Assembly (NCBI RefSeq): GCF_000735455.1
Contig: NZ_JMPS01000044.1
Span: 62,001-126,000, forward strand
Source: Yokenella regensburgei ATCC 49455
GTDB lineage: Bacteria; Pseudomonadota; Gammaproteobacteria; Enterobacterales; Enterobacteriaceae
Direction: 5' to 3'
Length of the DNA: 64,000 nucleotides
Translations under genes and position numbers: made by a program
In this document: in pieces, positions 19,204-30,041 of the stretch
Layout of the letters: every line of letters starts with the position of its first letter
How positions within the stretch are numbered: position 1 is the stretch's first letter
Notes under the pieces: model-generated
The model's input: only the letters and a program-made list of their open reading frames with translations
What the model was told of the DNA's origin: nothing
The model's database searches: none

Positions 19204-19280
19204 TCAATTGTTAAACAATTGAACGAGCGTTAAGCCGCAATATTCTACTCGTAGCCATCATTGATCGCAAGATGAGTGGA

Positions 19281-20225
19281 TTATTGCGGGTATTCAACAA
19301 CCAGACGACGCGGTGCCACACGGCCCTCATCGTCGATTTCGCCCATACCGATGAACGCTTCTTCTTCACCTTCGGTGACGCGAACCAGACCTTCCGATGG
19401 CGCCTGCGAGGCACGAACCGGTTGGCCATTCTTAAAGTACGCGGCAACTACCGTCGGGATGTTCACCCGTGGGAAGTCGGATGCCGGGCTGTCCATCGGC
19501 ATCAGCAGCGGATCAAGCAGCTCTGCCGCCGGTATCGCCTGCTGCTCTGCCTGCTCGACCAGCTCACGCAGCTGCTCGAGCGTCACCATCCGCTCAACCG
19601 GATATTTGCTGACTGCCAGACGGCGCAGGTAAATAACGTGCGCTCCGCAGCCGAGCTTTTCACCTAAATCGTCAATAATGGTACGAATGTAGGTGCCCTT
19701 CGAGCAGTGGATTTCAAGCTCCAGCTCATTCCCCTCATGGCGAATAAACAGCAGCTCGTAGACGGTGATCGGCCGGGCTTCGCGCGGTACTTCAATACCC
19801 TGGCGGGCGTATTCGTACAGCTTTTTACCCTGATACTTCAGCGCGGAATACATCGAGGGTACCTGCTCGGTATTGCCACGAAAACTTTCCAGCGCTTCTG
19901 CCAACTGCGCGTCATTAAACGTCACCGGACGCTCCTGGACGATTTGACCGTCGGCATCGGAGGTATCGGTACGCTGGCCCAGACGGGCAATCACGCGATA
20001 GCGTTTATCAGAGTCCAGCAGGTACTGGGAAAACTTGGTCGCTTCGCCCAGGCAGATCGGCAGCATGCCGGTTGCTAATGGGTCCAGCGCACCAGTATGT
20101 CCGGCGCGGTTGGCGTTATAGATACGCTTCACCTTTTGCAGAACATCATTGCTGGACGCGCCCTGCGGTTTATCCAGCAGCAGCACGCCATGCACATCGC
20201 GACCACGACGACGAGGACGACTCAT
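19281..20225 (-). CDS. truB: tRNA pseudouridine(55) synthase TruB
   Basis: TruB makes pseudouridine at position 55 of the T-loop in nearly all tRNAs and also acts as a tRNA-folding chaperone. The product has 314 residues like E. coli; the catalytic Asp48 lies in [15 protein letters not shown], and the C-terminal PUA-like domain follows from about residue 250. The start codon overlaps the rbfA stop by one base (TGATG), indicating translational coupling. It lies in the metY-rpsO unit for ribosome and tRNA maturation. Confidence 0.97.
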   Translation of the reverse strand: MSRPRRRGRDVHGVLLLDKPQGASSNDVLQKVKRIYNANRAGHTGALDPLATGMLPICLGEATKFSQYLLDSDKRYRVIARLGQRTDTSDADGQIVQERPVTFNDAQLAEALESFRGNTEQVPSMYSALKYQGKKLYEYARQGIEVPREARPITVYELLFIRHEGNELELEIHCSKGTYIRTIIDDLGEKLGCGAHVIYLRRLAVSKYPVERMVTLEQLRELVEQAEQQAIPAAELLDPLLMPMDSPASDFPRVNIPTVVAAYFKNGQPVRASQAPSEGLVRVTEGEEEAFIGMGEIDDEGRVAPRRLVVEYPQ

Positions 20226-20626
20226 CAGTCCTCCTTGCTGTCGTCCGGGTTCACACGACGTTCATCGTCATGTTTCACCACGCTGGTCACCAGGTTAGAC
20301 ATACGCATACCTTCGACCAGCGAGTTGTCGTAGAAGAAGGTCAGCTCAGGCACAATGCGCAGGCGCATGGCTTTGCCGAGCAGAGAACGGATGAAACCAG
20401 ACGCTTCCTGCAGGGCTTTAATCCCCGCTTTCACCGCTTCTTCATCTTTGTCGTTCAGGAAAGTCACAAACACTTTGGCATAGGCCAGATCGCGGGACAT
20501 CTCAACACCGGAAACGGTGGTCATCATGCCCAGACGCGGATCTTTAATTTCGCGCTGCAGGATGATTGCGATCTCTTTTTGCATCTCCTGGGCCACGCGC
20601 TGCGGGCGACCAAATTCTTTCGCCAT
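20225..20626 (-). CDS. rbfA: 30S ribosome-binding factor RbfA
   Basis: RbfA is a KH-domain cold-shock protein that binds immature 30S subunits and aids 16S rRNA 5'-end processing. Starting at ATG 20626 ([15 protein letters not shown]) it has 133 residues, the E. coli length. Conserved segments are [24 protein letters not shown] (written here as a pattern at residues 15-38) and [14 protein letters not shown] terminator-like hairpin lies just upstream, between infB and rbfA, so expression may be partly set by attenuation. Confidence 0.96.
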   Translation of the reverse strand: MAKEFGRPQRVAQEMQKEIAIILQREIKDPRLGMMTTVSGVEMSRDLAYAKVFVTFLNDKDEEAVKAGIKALQEASGFIRSLLGKAMRLRIVPELTFFYDNSLVEGMRMSNLVTSVVKHDDERRVNPDDSKED

Positions 20627-20640
20627 AATAAATTCTCCAG

Positions 20641-20670
20641 ACAAAAAAGGGGCCAGAAGCCCCTTTTAAA
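20641..20670 (-). terminator. Terminator-like hairpin between infB and rbfA
   Basis: AAAAGGGGC and GCCCCTTTT form a 9-bp stem with a 5-nt loop, followed by six T residues on the minus strand. It lies inside the operon, 15 bp before the rbfA start, so it probably acts as a partial terminator or attenuator. Confidence 0.7.
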
Positions 20671-20715
20671 ATTAACTGCCGGGGGCGCGAGGCGATCCCG
20701 GCTTACCATCAGCAA

Positions 20716-23406
20716 TTACGCAATAGTACGCTGGATCTCGATGATTTCGAATACTTCGATCATATCGCCAACGCGAACGTCGTTGTAGTTCTTAACACCG
20801 ATACCACATTCCATGCCGTTACGGACTTCGTTAACGTCATCTTTGAAGCGGCGCAGGGATTCCAGCTCGCCTTCATAGATAACCACGTTGTCGCGCAGTA
20901 CGCGGATCGGGTTGTGGCGTTTAATGAGACCTTCGGTAACCATACAGCCCGCGATCGCACCGAATTTCGGTGATTTGAACACGTCACGAACTTCAGCCAG
21001 ACCAATGATCTGCTGTTTCAGTTCCGGAGACAGCATGCCGCTCATTGCCGCTTTAACTTCGTCGATCAGGTTATAGATGACGGAGTAGTAACGCAGATCC
21101 AGGCTTTCAGCATCGATAACTTTACGCGCAGAAGCATCAGCACGTACGTTGAAGCCAACCAGGATAGCGTTGGAAGCTGCTGCCAGGGTTGCGTCGGTTT
21201 CGGTGATACCACCTACGCCAGAACCGATGATCTTCACTTTAACTTCGTCGGTAGACAGTTTCAGCAAGGAGTCGGAAATCGCTTCGACAGAACCCTGAAC
21301 GTCAGCTTTCAGAACGACGTTCACTTCGTGAACTTCGCCTTCGGTCATGTTGGCGAACATGTTCTCGAGTTTAGATTTCTGCTGACGAGCCAGCTTAACT
21401 TCACGGAATTTGCCCTGACGATACAGTGCAACTTCACGCGCTTTCTTCTCGTCACGAACCACGGTCACTTCATCACCCGCAGCCGGAACACCGGACAGAC
21501 CGAGGATTTCAACCGGAATAGACGGACCCGCTTCCAGCACTTCCTGACCCAGTTCGTTACGCATTGCACGAACGCGGCCATATTCGAAGCCACACAGAAC
21601 GATGTCGCCTTTGTTCAGCGTACCTTCGCGAACCAGAACGGTTGCCACCGGACCACGACCTTTATCCAGGAAGGATTCGATGACCGCACCGCTTGCCATA
21701 CCTTTGCGAACCGCTTTCAGCTCCAGAACTTCAGCCTGCAGCAGGATAGCGTTCAGCAGGTCATCAATACCGGTACCTGCTTTTGCAGATACTGGGATGA
21801 ACTGCGCTTCGCCGCCCCACTCTTCCGGCATAACGCCGTACTGAGACAGTTCGTTTTTAACGCGATCCAGGTCAGCTTCCGGTTTATCGATTTTGTTGAC
21901 TGCAACTACCAGAGGCACCTGCGCCGCTTTCGCGTGCTGGATTGCTTCAATGGTCTGCGGCATCACGCCATCGTCAGCCGCGACAACCAGAACCACGATA
22001 TCCGTCGCCTGAGCACCACGAGCACGCATAGAGGTGAACGCGGCGTGGCCCGGGGTATCCAGGAAGGTGATCATGCCGTTATCGGTTTCTACGTGGTAAG
22101 CACCGATGTGCTGGGTAATACCACCCGCTTCACCGGAGGCCACCTTCGTGGAACGAATGTAGTCAAGCAGAGAGGTTTTACCGTGGTCAACGTGACCCAT
22201 GATGGTCACAACCGGTGCACGCGGTTCAGCCGCAGCGCCAGTATCACGGTCGCTCATTACGGCTTCTTCCAGCTCGTTCTCACGACGCAGGATAACCTTG
22301 TGGCCCATCTCTTCTGCAACCAGCTGTGCCGTTTCCTGGTCGATAACCTGGTTGATGGTCGCCATTGCGCCCAGCTTCATCATCGCTTTGATGACCTGAG
22401 AGCCTTTAACCGCCATCTTGTTGGCCAGATCGCCAACGGTGATGGTTTCGCCGATCACAACGTCACGGTTAACGGCCTGAGCCGGCTTCTGGAAGCCCTG
22501 CTGCAGAGCGGAACCTTTACGCTTACCACCTTTACCGCCGCGAACCGCTGCACGAGCTTCTTCACGGTCAGCTTTGGATTCAGCGTGCTTGTTGCCTTTC
22601 TTCTGAGGACGAGCCGCTTTTGATGCTGTGCGAGCACGACCACGACCACCTTCAACTTCACGGTCGTTTTCATCTTCAGCCTGGCGAGCATGCTGGGAAG
22701 TGGTAACGTGATAATCGCTCTTATCTTCTTCCACTTTTTCCTGCTCAGCCCAGGCACCCGCATTCTCTTCGGCCATACGGCGAGCTTCTTCCGCTACGCG
22801 AGCTGCTTCAGCTTCAAGCTTGCGACGCGCTTCTTCTTCTGACTTACGCTTCAGCTCAGCAGCTTCGTTTTCACGGCGAGCTTTTTCAGTCAGGGCGGCT
22901 TTGGTTTTTTCGTCGATTTGTTGATTGCTCACTTTGTCTTTTTCCGCTGCTTCACGTTTAGCCTTGTCGGCGGCGTCACGCTTCGCTTGTTCTGCGGCCT
23001 CACGTTCAGCTTTAAGTTGCGCCTCGCGCTTAGCAGTTTCTTCTGCTTCACGACGGGCTTTTTCTTCCGCTTCACGCTGCGCTTCTTCTTCTGCCGCGAG
23101 ACGCTCAGCTTCTTGCGGATCACGTTTCACAAAGGTGCGTGTTTTGCGGACTTCGATCTGTACCGATTTACTTTTACCACCGGTACCCTGAACGCTCAAC
23201 GTGCTGCGCGTTTTACGCTGCAACGTCAGTTTGTCAGGTGCTGAACCGTGTTCACGGTTCAGATGTGCTAACAGGGTTTGTTTCTCTTGCGCGGTCACAG
23301 AGTCATCAGCCTTCTTCGGGATGCCTGCGTCAGCAAATTGCTGTACCAGGCGGTCCACTGAGGTCTGAATCTCTGCGGCCAGCGATTTTACGGTTACATC
23401 TGTCAT
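20716..23406 (-). CDS. infB: Translation initiation factor IF-2
   Basis: IF-2 is the GTPase that brings fMet-tRNA to the 30S subunit and promotes subunit joining. The 896-residue product (890 in E. coli) has an N-terminal IF2N module, a long charged Lys/Glu/Ala/Arg coiled region at about 100-220, a second IF2N-like module, then the G domain with G1 [10 protein letters not shown]3 DTPGHAAF and G4 NKID, and the C-terminal fMet-tRNA-binding domains. E. coli makes shorter forms from internal starts; I could not confirm the equivalent start codon here. It starts 24 bp after the nusA stop. Confidence 0.97.
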   Translation of the reverse strand: MTDVTVKSLAAEIQTSVDRLVQQFADAGIPKKADDSVTAQEKQTLLAHLNREHGSAPDKLTLQRKTRSTLSVQGTGGKSKSVQIEVRKTRTFVKRDPQEAERLAAEEEAQREAEEKARREAEETAKREAQLKAEREAAEQAKRDAADKAKREAAEKDKVSNQQIDEKTKAALTEKARRENEAAELKRKSEEEARRKLEAEAARVAEEARRMAEENAGAWAEQEKVEEDKSDYHVTTSQHARQAEDENDREVEGGRGRARTASKAARPQKKGNKHAESKADREEARAAVRGGKGGKRKGSALQQGFQKPAQAVNRDVVIGETITVGDLANKMAVKGSQVIKAMMKLGAMATINQVIDQETAQLVAEEMGHKVILRRENELEEAVMSDRDTGAAAEPRAPVVTIMGHVDHGKTSLLDYIRSTKVASGEAGGITQHIGAYHVETDNGMITFLDTPGHAAFTSMRARGAQATDIVVLVVAADDGVMPQTIEAIQHAKAAQVPLVVAVNKIDKPEADLDRVKNELSQYGVMPEEWGGEAQFIPVSAKAGTGIDDLLNAILLQAEVLELKAVRKGMASGAVIESFLDKGRGPVATVLVREGTLNKGDIVLCGFEYGRVRAMRNELGQEVLEAGPSIPVEILGLSGVPAAGDEVTVVRDEKKAREVALYRQGKFREVKLARQQKSKLENMFANMTEGEVHEVNVVLKADVQGSVEAISDSLLKLSTDEVKVKIIGSGVGGITETDATLAAASNAILVGFNVRADASARKVIDAESLDLRYYSVIYNLIDEVKAAMSGMLSPELKQQIIGLAEVRDVFKSPKFGAIAGCMVTEGLIKRHNPIRVLRDNVVIYEGELESLRRFKDDVNEVRNGMECGIGVKNYNDVRVGDMIEVFEIIEIQRTIA

Positions 23407-23430
23407 GCTGTTCCTTCCTGCTACAGTTTA

Positions 23431-24918
23431 TTACGCTTCGTCGCCGAACCAGCAAATGTTGCGTGCGGCCATGATGAGTTCACCCGCTTTCTCGTCGGTC
23501 ATCCCTTCGATATCAGACAGGTCATCAACGCCTTGTTCAGCGAGATCTTCCAGCGTACAAACACCACGGGCAGCCAGTTTGAAGGCCATTGCACGATCCA
23601 GACCTTCAAGGTTCAGCAGATCGTCAGCCGGTTTCTTATCACCGAGGCTTTCTTCCTGGGCCAGCGCCAGAGTAGTCAGTGCGTTTTTCGCACGTTCACG
23701 GAGAGCTTCTACGGTCTGTTCGTCCAGGCCGTCAATTTCCAGCAGCTCTTTGATTGGCACATAGGCCAGTTCTTCCAGCGTGGAGAAGCCTTCTTCTACC
23801 AGCACTGTTGCGAAATCTTCATCAATATCGAGATATTTGGTGAAGGTATCGATAGCGGCGTGCGCTTCTGCCTGATGCTTCGCCTGCAGGTCGTCAACGG
23901 TCATCACGTTGAGTTCCCAGCCGCTCAGCTGCGATGCCAGACGCACGTTCTGACCGTTACGGCCGATAGCCTGCGCCAGGTTGCCCGCTTCAACAGCGAT
24001 GTCCATGGTGTGTTTGTCTTCGTCAACGACGATAGACGCCACATCCGCCGGAGCCATAGCGTTGATAACGAACTGCGCCGGATTGTCGTCCCACAGTACG
24101 ATATCGATACGCTCGCCGCCCAGTTCGGTAGAAACCGCCTGAACACGAGCACCGCGCATACCAACGCAAGCACCGACCGGATCGATACGCTTGTCGTTAG
24201 TTTTTACCGCGATTTTCGCACGGGAGCCAGGATCGCGAGCAGCCGCTTTAATCTCGATAACTTCTTCGCCGATTTCCGGCACTTCGATGCGGAACAGTTC
24301 GATCAGCATCTCAGGTTTTGAACGGGTCACGAACAGCTGCGCACCGCGCGCTTCAGGACGTACCGAGTACAGTACGCCGCGAATGCGGTCGCCCGGACGG
24401 AAGTTTTCACGCGGCAGCATGTCTTCACGCAGGATAACGGCTTCAGCGTTGCTACCGAGATCCAGGGAAATGTTGTCACGGTTCACTTTCTTCACCACGC
24501 CGGTGATGATTTCACCTTCGTGCTCACGGAACTGATCGACCACCATCGCGCGCTCAGCTTCACGTACTTTCTGTACGATAACCTGTTTTGCGGTCTGGGT
24601 AGTGATACGGTCGAAAGTGACGGATTCGATCTGATCTTCAACGTACTCACCCACGTTCAGGCTTTCGTCTTCGTAGCGTGCTGCTTCGAGGGTGATTTCT
24701 TTCGTCGGCTGGGTCACTTCTTCAACGATAACCCAACGGCGGAAGGTGTCGAAGTCGCCGCTTTTGCGATCGATCTCTACGCGAACGTCAATTTCCTGTT
24801 CGTATTTTTTCTTTGTTGCCGTTGCCAGTGCACTCTCCAGCGCTTCGAAAATTTTCTCACGTGGCAGCGCTTTCTCGTTGGAAACGGCTTCAACAACAGC
24901 CAAAATTTCTTTGTTCAT
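23431..24918 (-). CDS. nusA: Transcription termination/antitermination factor NusA
   Basis: NusA binds RNA polymerase, promotes pausing and intrinsic termination, and takes part in lambda-N and rRNA antitermination. The 495 residues match E. coli: an N-terminal polymerase-binding domain, an S1 domain at about 135-200 ([20 protein letters not shown]), KH1 and KH2 at about 200-345 ([28 protein letters not shown]), and two acidic C-terminal repeats (about 365-490). In E. coli NusA represses its own operon, here through the leader terminators upstream of rimP. Confidence 0.97.
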   Translation of the reverse strand: MNKEILAVVEAVSNEKALPREKIFEALESALATATKKKYEQEIDVRVEIDRKSGDFDTFRRWVIVEEVTQPTKEITLEAARYEDESLNVGEYVEDQIESVTFDRITTQTAKQVIVQKVREAERAMVVDQFREHEGEIITGVVKKVNRDNISLDLGSNAEAVILREDMLPRENFRPGDRIRGVLYSVRPEARGAQLFVTRSKPEMLIELFRIEVPEIGEEVIEIKAAARDPGSRAKIAVKTNDKRIDPVGACVGMRGARVQAVSTELGGERIDIVLWDDNPAQFVINAMAPADVASIVVDEDKHTMDIAVEAGNLAQAIGRNGQNVRLASQLSGWELNVMTVDDLQAKHQAEAHAAIDTFTKYLDIDEDFATVLVEEGFSTLEELAYVPIKELLEIDGLDEQTVEALRERAKNALTTLALAQEESLGDKKPADDLLNLEGLDRAMAFKLAARGVCTLEDLAEQGVDDLSDIEGMTDEKAGELIMAARNICWFGDEA

Positions 24919-24945
24919 CGGGGCCTTTCACCTCAATCCAGACTG

Positions 24946-25398
24946 TTAAAAGTGGGGAACCAGGTTCGCCTTCTGGATGTTACTCAGCGCGAACACTTCA
25001 TCTTTGCCTTCGACAGTTACTGTTATCATTTCACCGTCAACCGCTTTAATGATGCCCTGCCATTTGCGACGGTTCTGTACCGCCATACGCAGGACCAGTG
25101 TGGCCTCTTCACCCAGGAAACGCGTGTAGTGTTCCGCGGTGAACAGAGGACGGTCGAGACCTGGAGAAGACACTTCCAGGTTGTAGGCAACAGTAATGGG
25201 ATCTTCGACGTCCATTACCGCGCTGACCTGGTGACTGACATCAGCACAATCATCAACGTTGATGCCATTTTCACTATCTATATAGATACGCAGCGTCGAA
25301 GTGCGGCTGCGAACAAATTCGATGCCGACCAGCTCGAAACCCAAAGCTTCAACCGGTGCAGTGAGCATCTCAGTTAATTTTTGCTCTAATGTGGACAA
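24946..25398 (-). CDS. rimP: Ribosome maturation factor RimP
   Basis: RimP binds free 30S subunits and speeds the assembly of the S12-S5 region. I start at TTG 25398 ([12 protein letters not shown]), which gives 150 residues as in E. coli; GTG 25404 and TTG 25410 are in-frame alternatives, and the G-rich stretch upstream does not decide between them. The N-terminal alpha/beta domain contains [17 protein letters not shown], and the C-terminal SH3-like domain ends [15 protein letters not shown]. It is the first protein gene after metY and sits directly behind an attenuator hairpin. Confidence 0.93.
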   Translation of the reverse strand: MSTLEQKLTEMLTAPVEALGFELVGIEFVRSRTSTLRIYIDSENGINVDDCADVSHQVSAVMDVEDPITVAYNLEVSSPGLDRPLFTAEHYTRFLGEEATLVLRMAVQNRRKWQGIIKAVDGEMITVTVEGKDEVFALSNIQKANLVPHF

Positions 25399-25410
25399 AC
25401 CCACCCCCAA

Positions 25411-25440
25411 GACATAAAAAAAGGGCGTAAAGCCCAGTTA
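25411..25440 (-). terminator. rimP leader attenuator hairpin
   Basis: GGGC-TTTAC-GCCC followed by seven T residues on the minus strand lies about a dozen bases before the rimP start. With the next hairpin upstream it gives two terminators in the metY-rimP leader, matching the recognised rimP-leader attenuator. Confidence 0.75.
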
Positions 25441-25460
25441 TTCTGTAGTCAGATAACAAA

Positions 25461-25482
25461 AAACCCCGATAAATCGGGGCTT
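25461..25482 (-). terminator. Intrinsic terminator after metY
   Basis: CCCCGAT and ATCGGGG form a 7-bp stem (8 with the flanking base) with a 2-3-nt loop, followed by six T residues on the minus strand. It ends most metY transcripts; NusA-sensitive read-through would feed rimP-nusA-infB. Confidence 0.85.
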
Positions 25483-25604
25483 TAGATAACTGAACCCTAT
25501 AACCGCTGACGCGGTCTGGAACATTTTCCAGGAGATTTCTTTCAAATCCAGCTACGAAGCCCTATGTCTTCACAGTATATTTGAAAAAAATCTCAATGGG
25601 AAAA

Positions 25605-25681
<77 letters not shown>

Positions 25682-25696
25682 CCTGAAACGTGGCAT

Positions 25697-25725
25697 ATTT
25701 TACTCATCTTGAGTAAAAAGTGCAA
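25697..25725 (-). promoter_or_regulatory. metY proximal promoter
   Basis: TTGCAC, a 17-bp spacer and TAAAAT on the minus strand form a sigma-70 promoter. It would start transcription about 9 bp before the mature tRNA. Confidence 0.7.
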
Positions 25726-25738
25726 ATACTGCTGGGAT

Positions 25739-25757
25739 TTGGTACCGAGGACGGGAC
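25739..25757 (-). repeat. Copy of the leuU 3' end (attachment-site-like)
   Basis: GTCCCGTCCTCGGTACCAA on the minus strand equals the last bases of tRNA-Leu leuU plus one flanking A, with one difference from the leuU in this window (30614-30632), and in the same orientation. The matching stops inside the T-arm. No other tRNA part is present, so this is a fragment and not a gene. It lies between the two metY promoters. Confidence 0.85.
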
Positions 25758-25772
25758 GTTAAATCGGCTTGC

Positions 25773-25802
25773 AGTATATTGAAAAATGCCCCCTGGTGTC
25801 AA
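25773..25802 (-). promoter_or_regulatory. metY distal promoter
   Basis: A perfect TTGACA, an 18-bp spacer and TATACT on the minus strand form a strong sigma-70 promoter, starting near 25766. It would drive metY and the rimP-nusA-infB operon. Confidence 0.75.
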
Positions 25803-25943
25803 CCTTATCCGCGCGGCTTTTTTCCGCATAGATCCGCTATGCTTATGCAGATACATTTTTGCGGTCAGGAAGAAAATCTCAAGAAAAATTCGGGAACCCC
25901 TTCCTGTTCCACATAAAAAATGATTAAATGAAAACTCACTAAA

Positions 25944-27357
<1,414 letters not shown>

Positions 27358-27377
27358 GCGGGTCGTACTCCGTCCAG

Positions 27378-27415
27378 GGCTGATACGTGAAAGCGTGTCA
27401 GCCTTGTGCATTTTT
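27378..27415 (+). terminator. Terminator of argG
   Basis: GGCTGATACG and CGTGTCAGCC form a 10-bp stem with one G-U pair and a 6-nt loop; a T-run (TTTTT) follows after a short gap. Confidence 0.65.
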
Positions 27416-27492
27416 AAACAACAAAAAGTTTGCGACCTCACGGAACGTAACTAAAATGTTATGCTTGCCATTTTCACGCGGGTAATTCGGTC

Positions 27493-27498
27493 TATAAT
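27493..27498 (+). promoter_or_regulatory. -10 element of the IprA-like gene
   Basis: A consensus TATAAT lies 39 bp before the ATG at 27538. No good -35 hexamer is seen at 16-18 bp, so the promoter may need an activator. Confidence 0.4.
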
Positions 27499-27537
27499 TT
27501 TTCATCAACTGACTTTCATTTATTTCATGAGGCATTC

Positions 27538-28167
27538 ATGCAAATCTGTCCTCCAACCAGACCCGAGCAGGCTATCTCTCGTCTGATTAACACACTTTTG
27601 CCGCATGCGACACCCATGAATATTCCTTCTCGTAAGCGAATTACATGGAAACAGAAAGAAGAGGCAAATTTATATATTTTCCTTGAGGGTGAGCTCTCTA
27701 TTCTTCGCACCTCTGATAATCTGGTGTTGGTCACCGTCTACGAACCCCATCTGTTTGGTGTCGCGGAAATGTTTCAACCTTTACGCAGCCACGCACTACG
27801 CCCGGAAGTGAAATCGACGATATTACGTATTGAAGCCAGTAAGGCCAAAGCTATCTTTCGTGAAGAGAACCTTTGGGAGGACGTGACAGCACTACTCTCT
27901 TATCACACGGCGTATATGGGATACCGTGACGATCTGGTACTCCAACAGCGCACCTACTCGGTGATACGTAATCATCTACTGGAAATGATCCTCCTGCCGG
28001 AAGAGACACGTATGCGGGTTTCTATTCTGGAATATATACAAGATCGCACACATTTATCCCGCAGCAGTGTCCTGAATGTATTATCCGCACTAAAGAAAGG
28101 GGAATATATTGATTTTATCCGCGGCGGATATTTACGTAGCATTAAGTTATTACCTGAAAAGTTTTGA
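27538..28167 (+). CDS. IprA-like CRP-fold transcriptional regulator
   Basis: The 209-residue protein has an N-terminal part like a cyclic-nucleotide-binding fold (YIFLEGELSILRTSDNLVLVTVYEPHLFG patterns within residues 45-80) and a C-terminal winged helix with the likely recognition helix LSRSSVLNVLSALKKGEYI at about 173-191. This is the layout of the IprA/YaiV-type regulators of enterobacteria, whose founder affects hydrogen peroxide resistance. The ligand-binding residues of true cAMP receptors are not evident. The gene is visibly richer in A and T than its neighbours, a hint of transfer. It lies directly upstream of ompA-like and yfaZ-like genes in the same direction and may regulate them; that link is inference. 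Confidence 0.75.
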   Translation: MQICPPTRPEQAISRLINTLLPHATPMNIPSRKRITWKQKEEANLYIFLEGELSILRTSDNLVLVTVYEPHLFGVAEMFQPLRSHALRPEVKSTILRIEASKAKAIFREENLWEDVTALLSYHTAYMGYRDDLVLQQRTYSVIRNHLLEMILLPEETRMRVSILEYIQDRTHLSRSSVLNVLSALKKGEYIDFIRGGYLRSIKLLPEKF

Positions 28168-28312
28168 CATATTATTAAATGCGCATGGATGCCATTTAAA
28201 TTTAAACAAAACAATGATTACCCTCTCACATATTTAGCTTTATCGTAGCGGCCTGAAATAATTACATTTTCATTCTTTGACCATCCCGCATTATGGTCCA
28301 ACAGGATTCGCT

Positions 28313-29356
28313 ATGAAAAAAACACTCGTTGCATTACTCGTCTTAAATTCCTGCGCGGTTTCTACCGCTTTCGCTGCTGCTGACGCCGGCACCTGGTACG
28401 GCGGTGCTAAACTGGGCTGGTCGCATTATTTCGACGCCAGCGGTAACGGCAACTTCAACGATTCTCTGCAGGGTGCCACCGACTTTAATACCGACAGCGA
28501 CAACGTTGGCGGCGGCGTATTCGGCGGCTACCAGATCAACAACTGGCTGGCGATTGAAGGTGGCTATGACTACCTCGGCAATATGCAGGTGAACGGTAAT
28601 AACGGTGTGAACGGCGGCAAAATGAAGAGCCAGGGCCTGCAGCTGTCAATGAAAGCCAGCTACGCCATTAATGACGCCTGGGACATCTACGGTCGTGCGG
28701 GTGCCATGGGCTACCGTGCTGAATCTGACGTTGCCGGTCACAACAACTTCGAAACCGGTGTACGTCCTCTGGCCGCGGTAGGTACCGAGTATGCGTTCAC
28801 CCCAGCTCTGGCCGGTCGTCTGGAATACCAGTGGGTCAGCAATGTGGGTAACTCCAATCAGATTGGCATCAGCGCTGACTCTAGCACCGTAACCGCTGGC
28901 ATCGTTTACCGCTTCGGTCAGAACGAAGAAACGCCAGTGGTTGCTCCGGCACCGACTCCGGCACCGGTTGTCGCTGAAACCAAAACCTTCAACCTGAAAT
29001 CTGACGTCATGTTTGCCTACGACTCAGCAACGCTGACGCAGGAAGGCAAAATGGCCGTTGCCCAGCTGTACCAGTCCCCAGAACTGCAGGCAGCAAAAGA
29101 CAAATCCACGATGGTTATTGGTTACAGCGACCGCACCGGTTCCGCAGCCTACAACCAGCAACTCTCCGCTGAACGTGCACAGGCCGTCGCCGAAGCGCTT
29201 ATCGAGCAGGGTATGCCGGCAAATAACATCAGCACCGAAGGCCGTGGCGCCACTGAATCCGTTACCGGAACCCAGTGCGACAGCCTGACCGGCAGCGCGC
29301 TGAAAAGCTGCCTGGCACCGGACCGTCGCGTCGTTATCAATATCACAGGTCAGTAA
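28313..29356 (+). CDS. OmpA paralogue, outer-membrane beta-barrel with peptidoglycan-binding domain
   Basis: This 347-residue protein is a complete OmpA-family protein. It has a signal peptide (MKKTLVALLVLN to about residue 22), an eight-strand barrel starting GTWYGGAKLGWSHYFD, a Pro/Ala/Thr hinge (APAPTPAPVVAE), and a C-terminal OmpA domain with GYSDRTGSAAYNQQLSAERA and a closing CLAPDRRVVINI; the two C-domain cysteines are kept. The start at ATG 28313 was chosen for the signal peptide; the frame opens upstream at 28277. The normal ompA locus (next to sulA) is not in this window, so this is probably a second copy. Its loops differ from E. coli OmpA, for example the Asn/Gly-rich NGNNGVNGG. 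Confidence 0.88.
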   Translation: MKKTLVALLVLNSCAVSTAFAAADAGTWYGGAKLGWSHYFDASGNGNFNDSLQGATDFNTDSDNVGGGVFGGYQINNWLAIEGGYDYLGNMQVNGNNGVNGGKMKSQGLQLSMKASYAINDAWDIYGRAGAMGYRAESDVAGHNNFETGVRPLAAVGTEYAFTPALAGRLEYQWVSNVGNSNQIGISADSSTVTAGIVYRFGQNEETPVVAPAPTPAPVVAETKTFNLKSDVMFAYDSATLTQEGKMAVAQLYQSPELQAAKDKSTMVIGYSDRTGSAAYNQQLSAERAQAVAEALIEQGMPANNISTEGRGATESVTGTQCDSLTGSALKSCLAPDRRVVINITGQ

Positions 29357-29402
29357 GACGCCCTGCTTCGCGTAGGCATGCTTACGCATTTGGTTTTTGT
29401 TT

Positions 29403-29428
29403 GCCCGATTGTCAGTCGGGCTTTTTTA
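29403..29428 (+). terminator. Terminator after the OmpA paralogue
   Basis: GCCCGA and TCGGGC pair around a 7-nt loop and are followed by TTTTTT. It lies 16 bp before the yfaZ-like start, so it separates or attenuates the two genes. Confidence 0.85.
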
Positions 29429-29443
29429 TATCTGCGAGAAACA

Positions 29444-29998
29444 ATGATGACAAATTCTGCTCTGAAAACCGGTATTCTGGCGATCGCCATGATCGCATCA
29501 ACCAGCGCTTTCGCTGACGTTAATCTGCATGGCGAGGCCGGTGATAACTACACGAACCTGTCAGCCACCTTTGGCGGCTCAGAGCCGGGATTCACATTCA
29601 CCGGCAACTGGGCGCATAGTGATAACGACGGCGATGTCGCGGGTCTGGGTATGGGCTATAACTTCCTGCTGGGATCGATTATGGTCAACTTTGGCGGTAA
29701 GGCGATGTACCTGAACCCAAACAAAGGTAATGAAGGTTATGCCGTCGCATTGGGCGGTGGGGCAACCATCCCGCTTGGCGATCGTTTCGCGCTGTTCGGT
29801 GATTACTACTACTCACCGGACTCTCTGTCGAGTGGTGTAAAAGACTACACCGAAGCCGGCGCTGGCGCGCGTTTCCAGATCACCAAATCATTCAACGTGG
29901 AAGCGGGTTATCGCTATATCGATATGGAAGGGAAAGATGGTCACCAGGACAACGTGCTGGCCGATGGGGCCTACGCGGGGATGAACTTCAGCTTCTGA
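29444..29998 (+). CDS. YfaZ-family outer-membrane protein
   Basis: The 184-residue protein has a signal peptide ending SAFA at about residue 24, then a small beta-barrel with alternating hydrophobic strands and a terminal aromatic (NFSF), a usual outer-membrane sorting signal. GEAGDNYTNL, DNDGDVAGLGMGYNF and DYYYSPDSLSSGVKDY match the YfaZ family, which is thought to form a porin-like barrel of unknown function. I start at ATG 29444 after GAGAAAC; ATG 29447 is equally possible. E. coli yfaZ is elsewhere in the chromosome, so here it belongs to the accessory cassette. Confidence 0.82.
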   Translation: MMTNSALKTGILAIAMIASTSAFADVNLHGEAGDNYTNLSATFGGSEPGFTFTGNWAHSDNDGDVAGLGMGYNFLLGSIMVNFGGKAMYLNPNKGNEGYAVALGGGATIPLGDRFALFGDYYYSPDSLSSGVKDYTEAGAGARFQITKSFNVEAGYRYIDMEGKDGHQDNVLADGAYAGMNFSF

Positions 29999-30012
29999 CC
30001 ATCATAAACCAT

Positions 30013-30033
30013 GACCGGCCGCCCTGGCCGGTC
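30013..30033. terminator. Stem-loop between convergent genes
   Basis: GACCGGCC and GGCCGGTC form an 8-bp perfect stem with a 5-nt loop between the yfaZ-like stop and the lipoprotein stop. There is no T-run on either side. Confidence 0.55.
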
Positions 30034-30041
30034 TGGAAGTA

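Noticed and set aside
21328-22623. 431-codon open frame opposite infB
   Set aside because: It is the antisense shadow of a strongly biased essential gene; composition is Phe/Thr/Arg-rich and no domain is recognisable. The same holds for the frames at 16469-17800 and 33772-34839.
28195-28206. 12-bp palindrome TTTAAATTTAAA upstream of the OmpA paralogue
   Set aside because: It is a simple A/T palindrome in an AT-rich gap and could arise by chance; it does not match a known operator.
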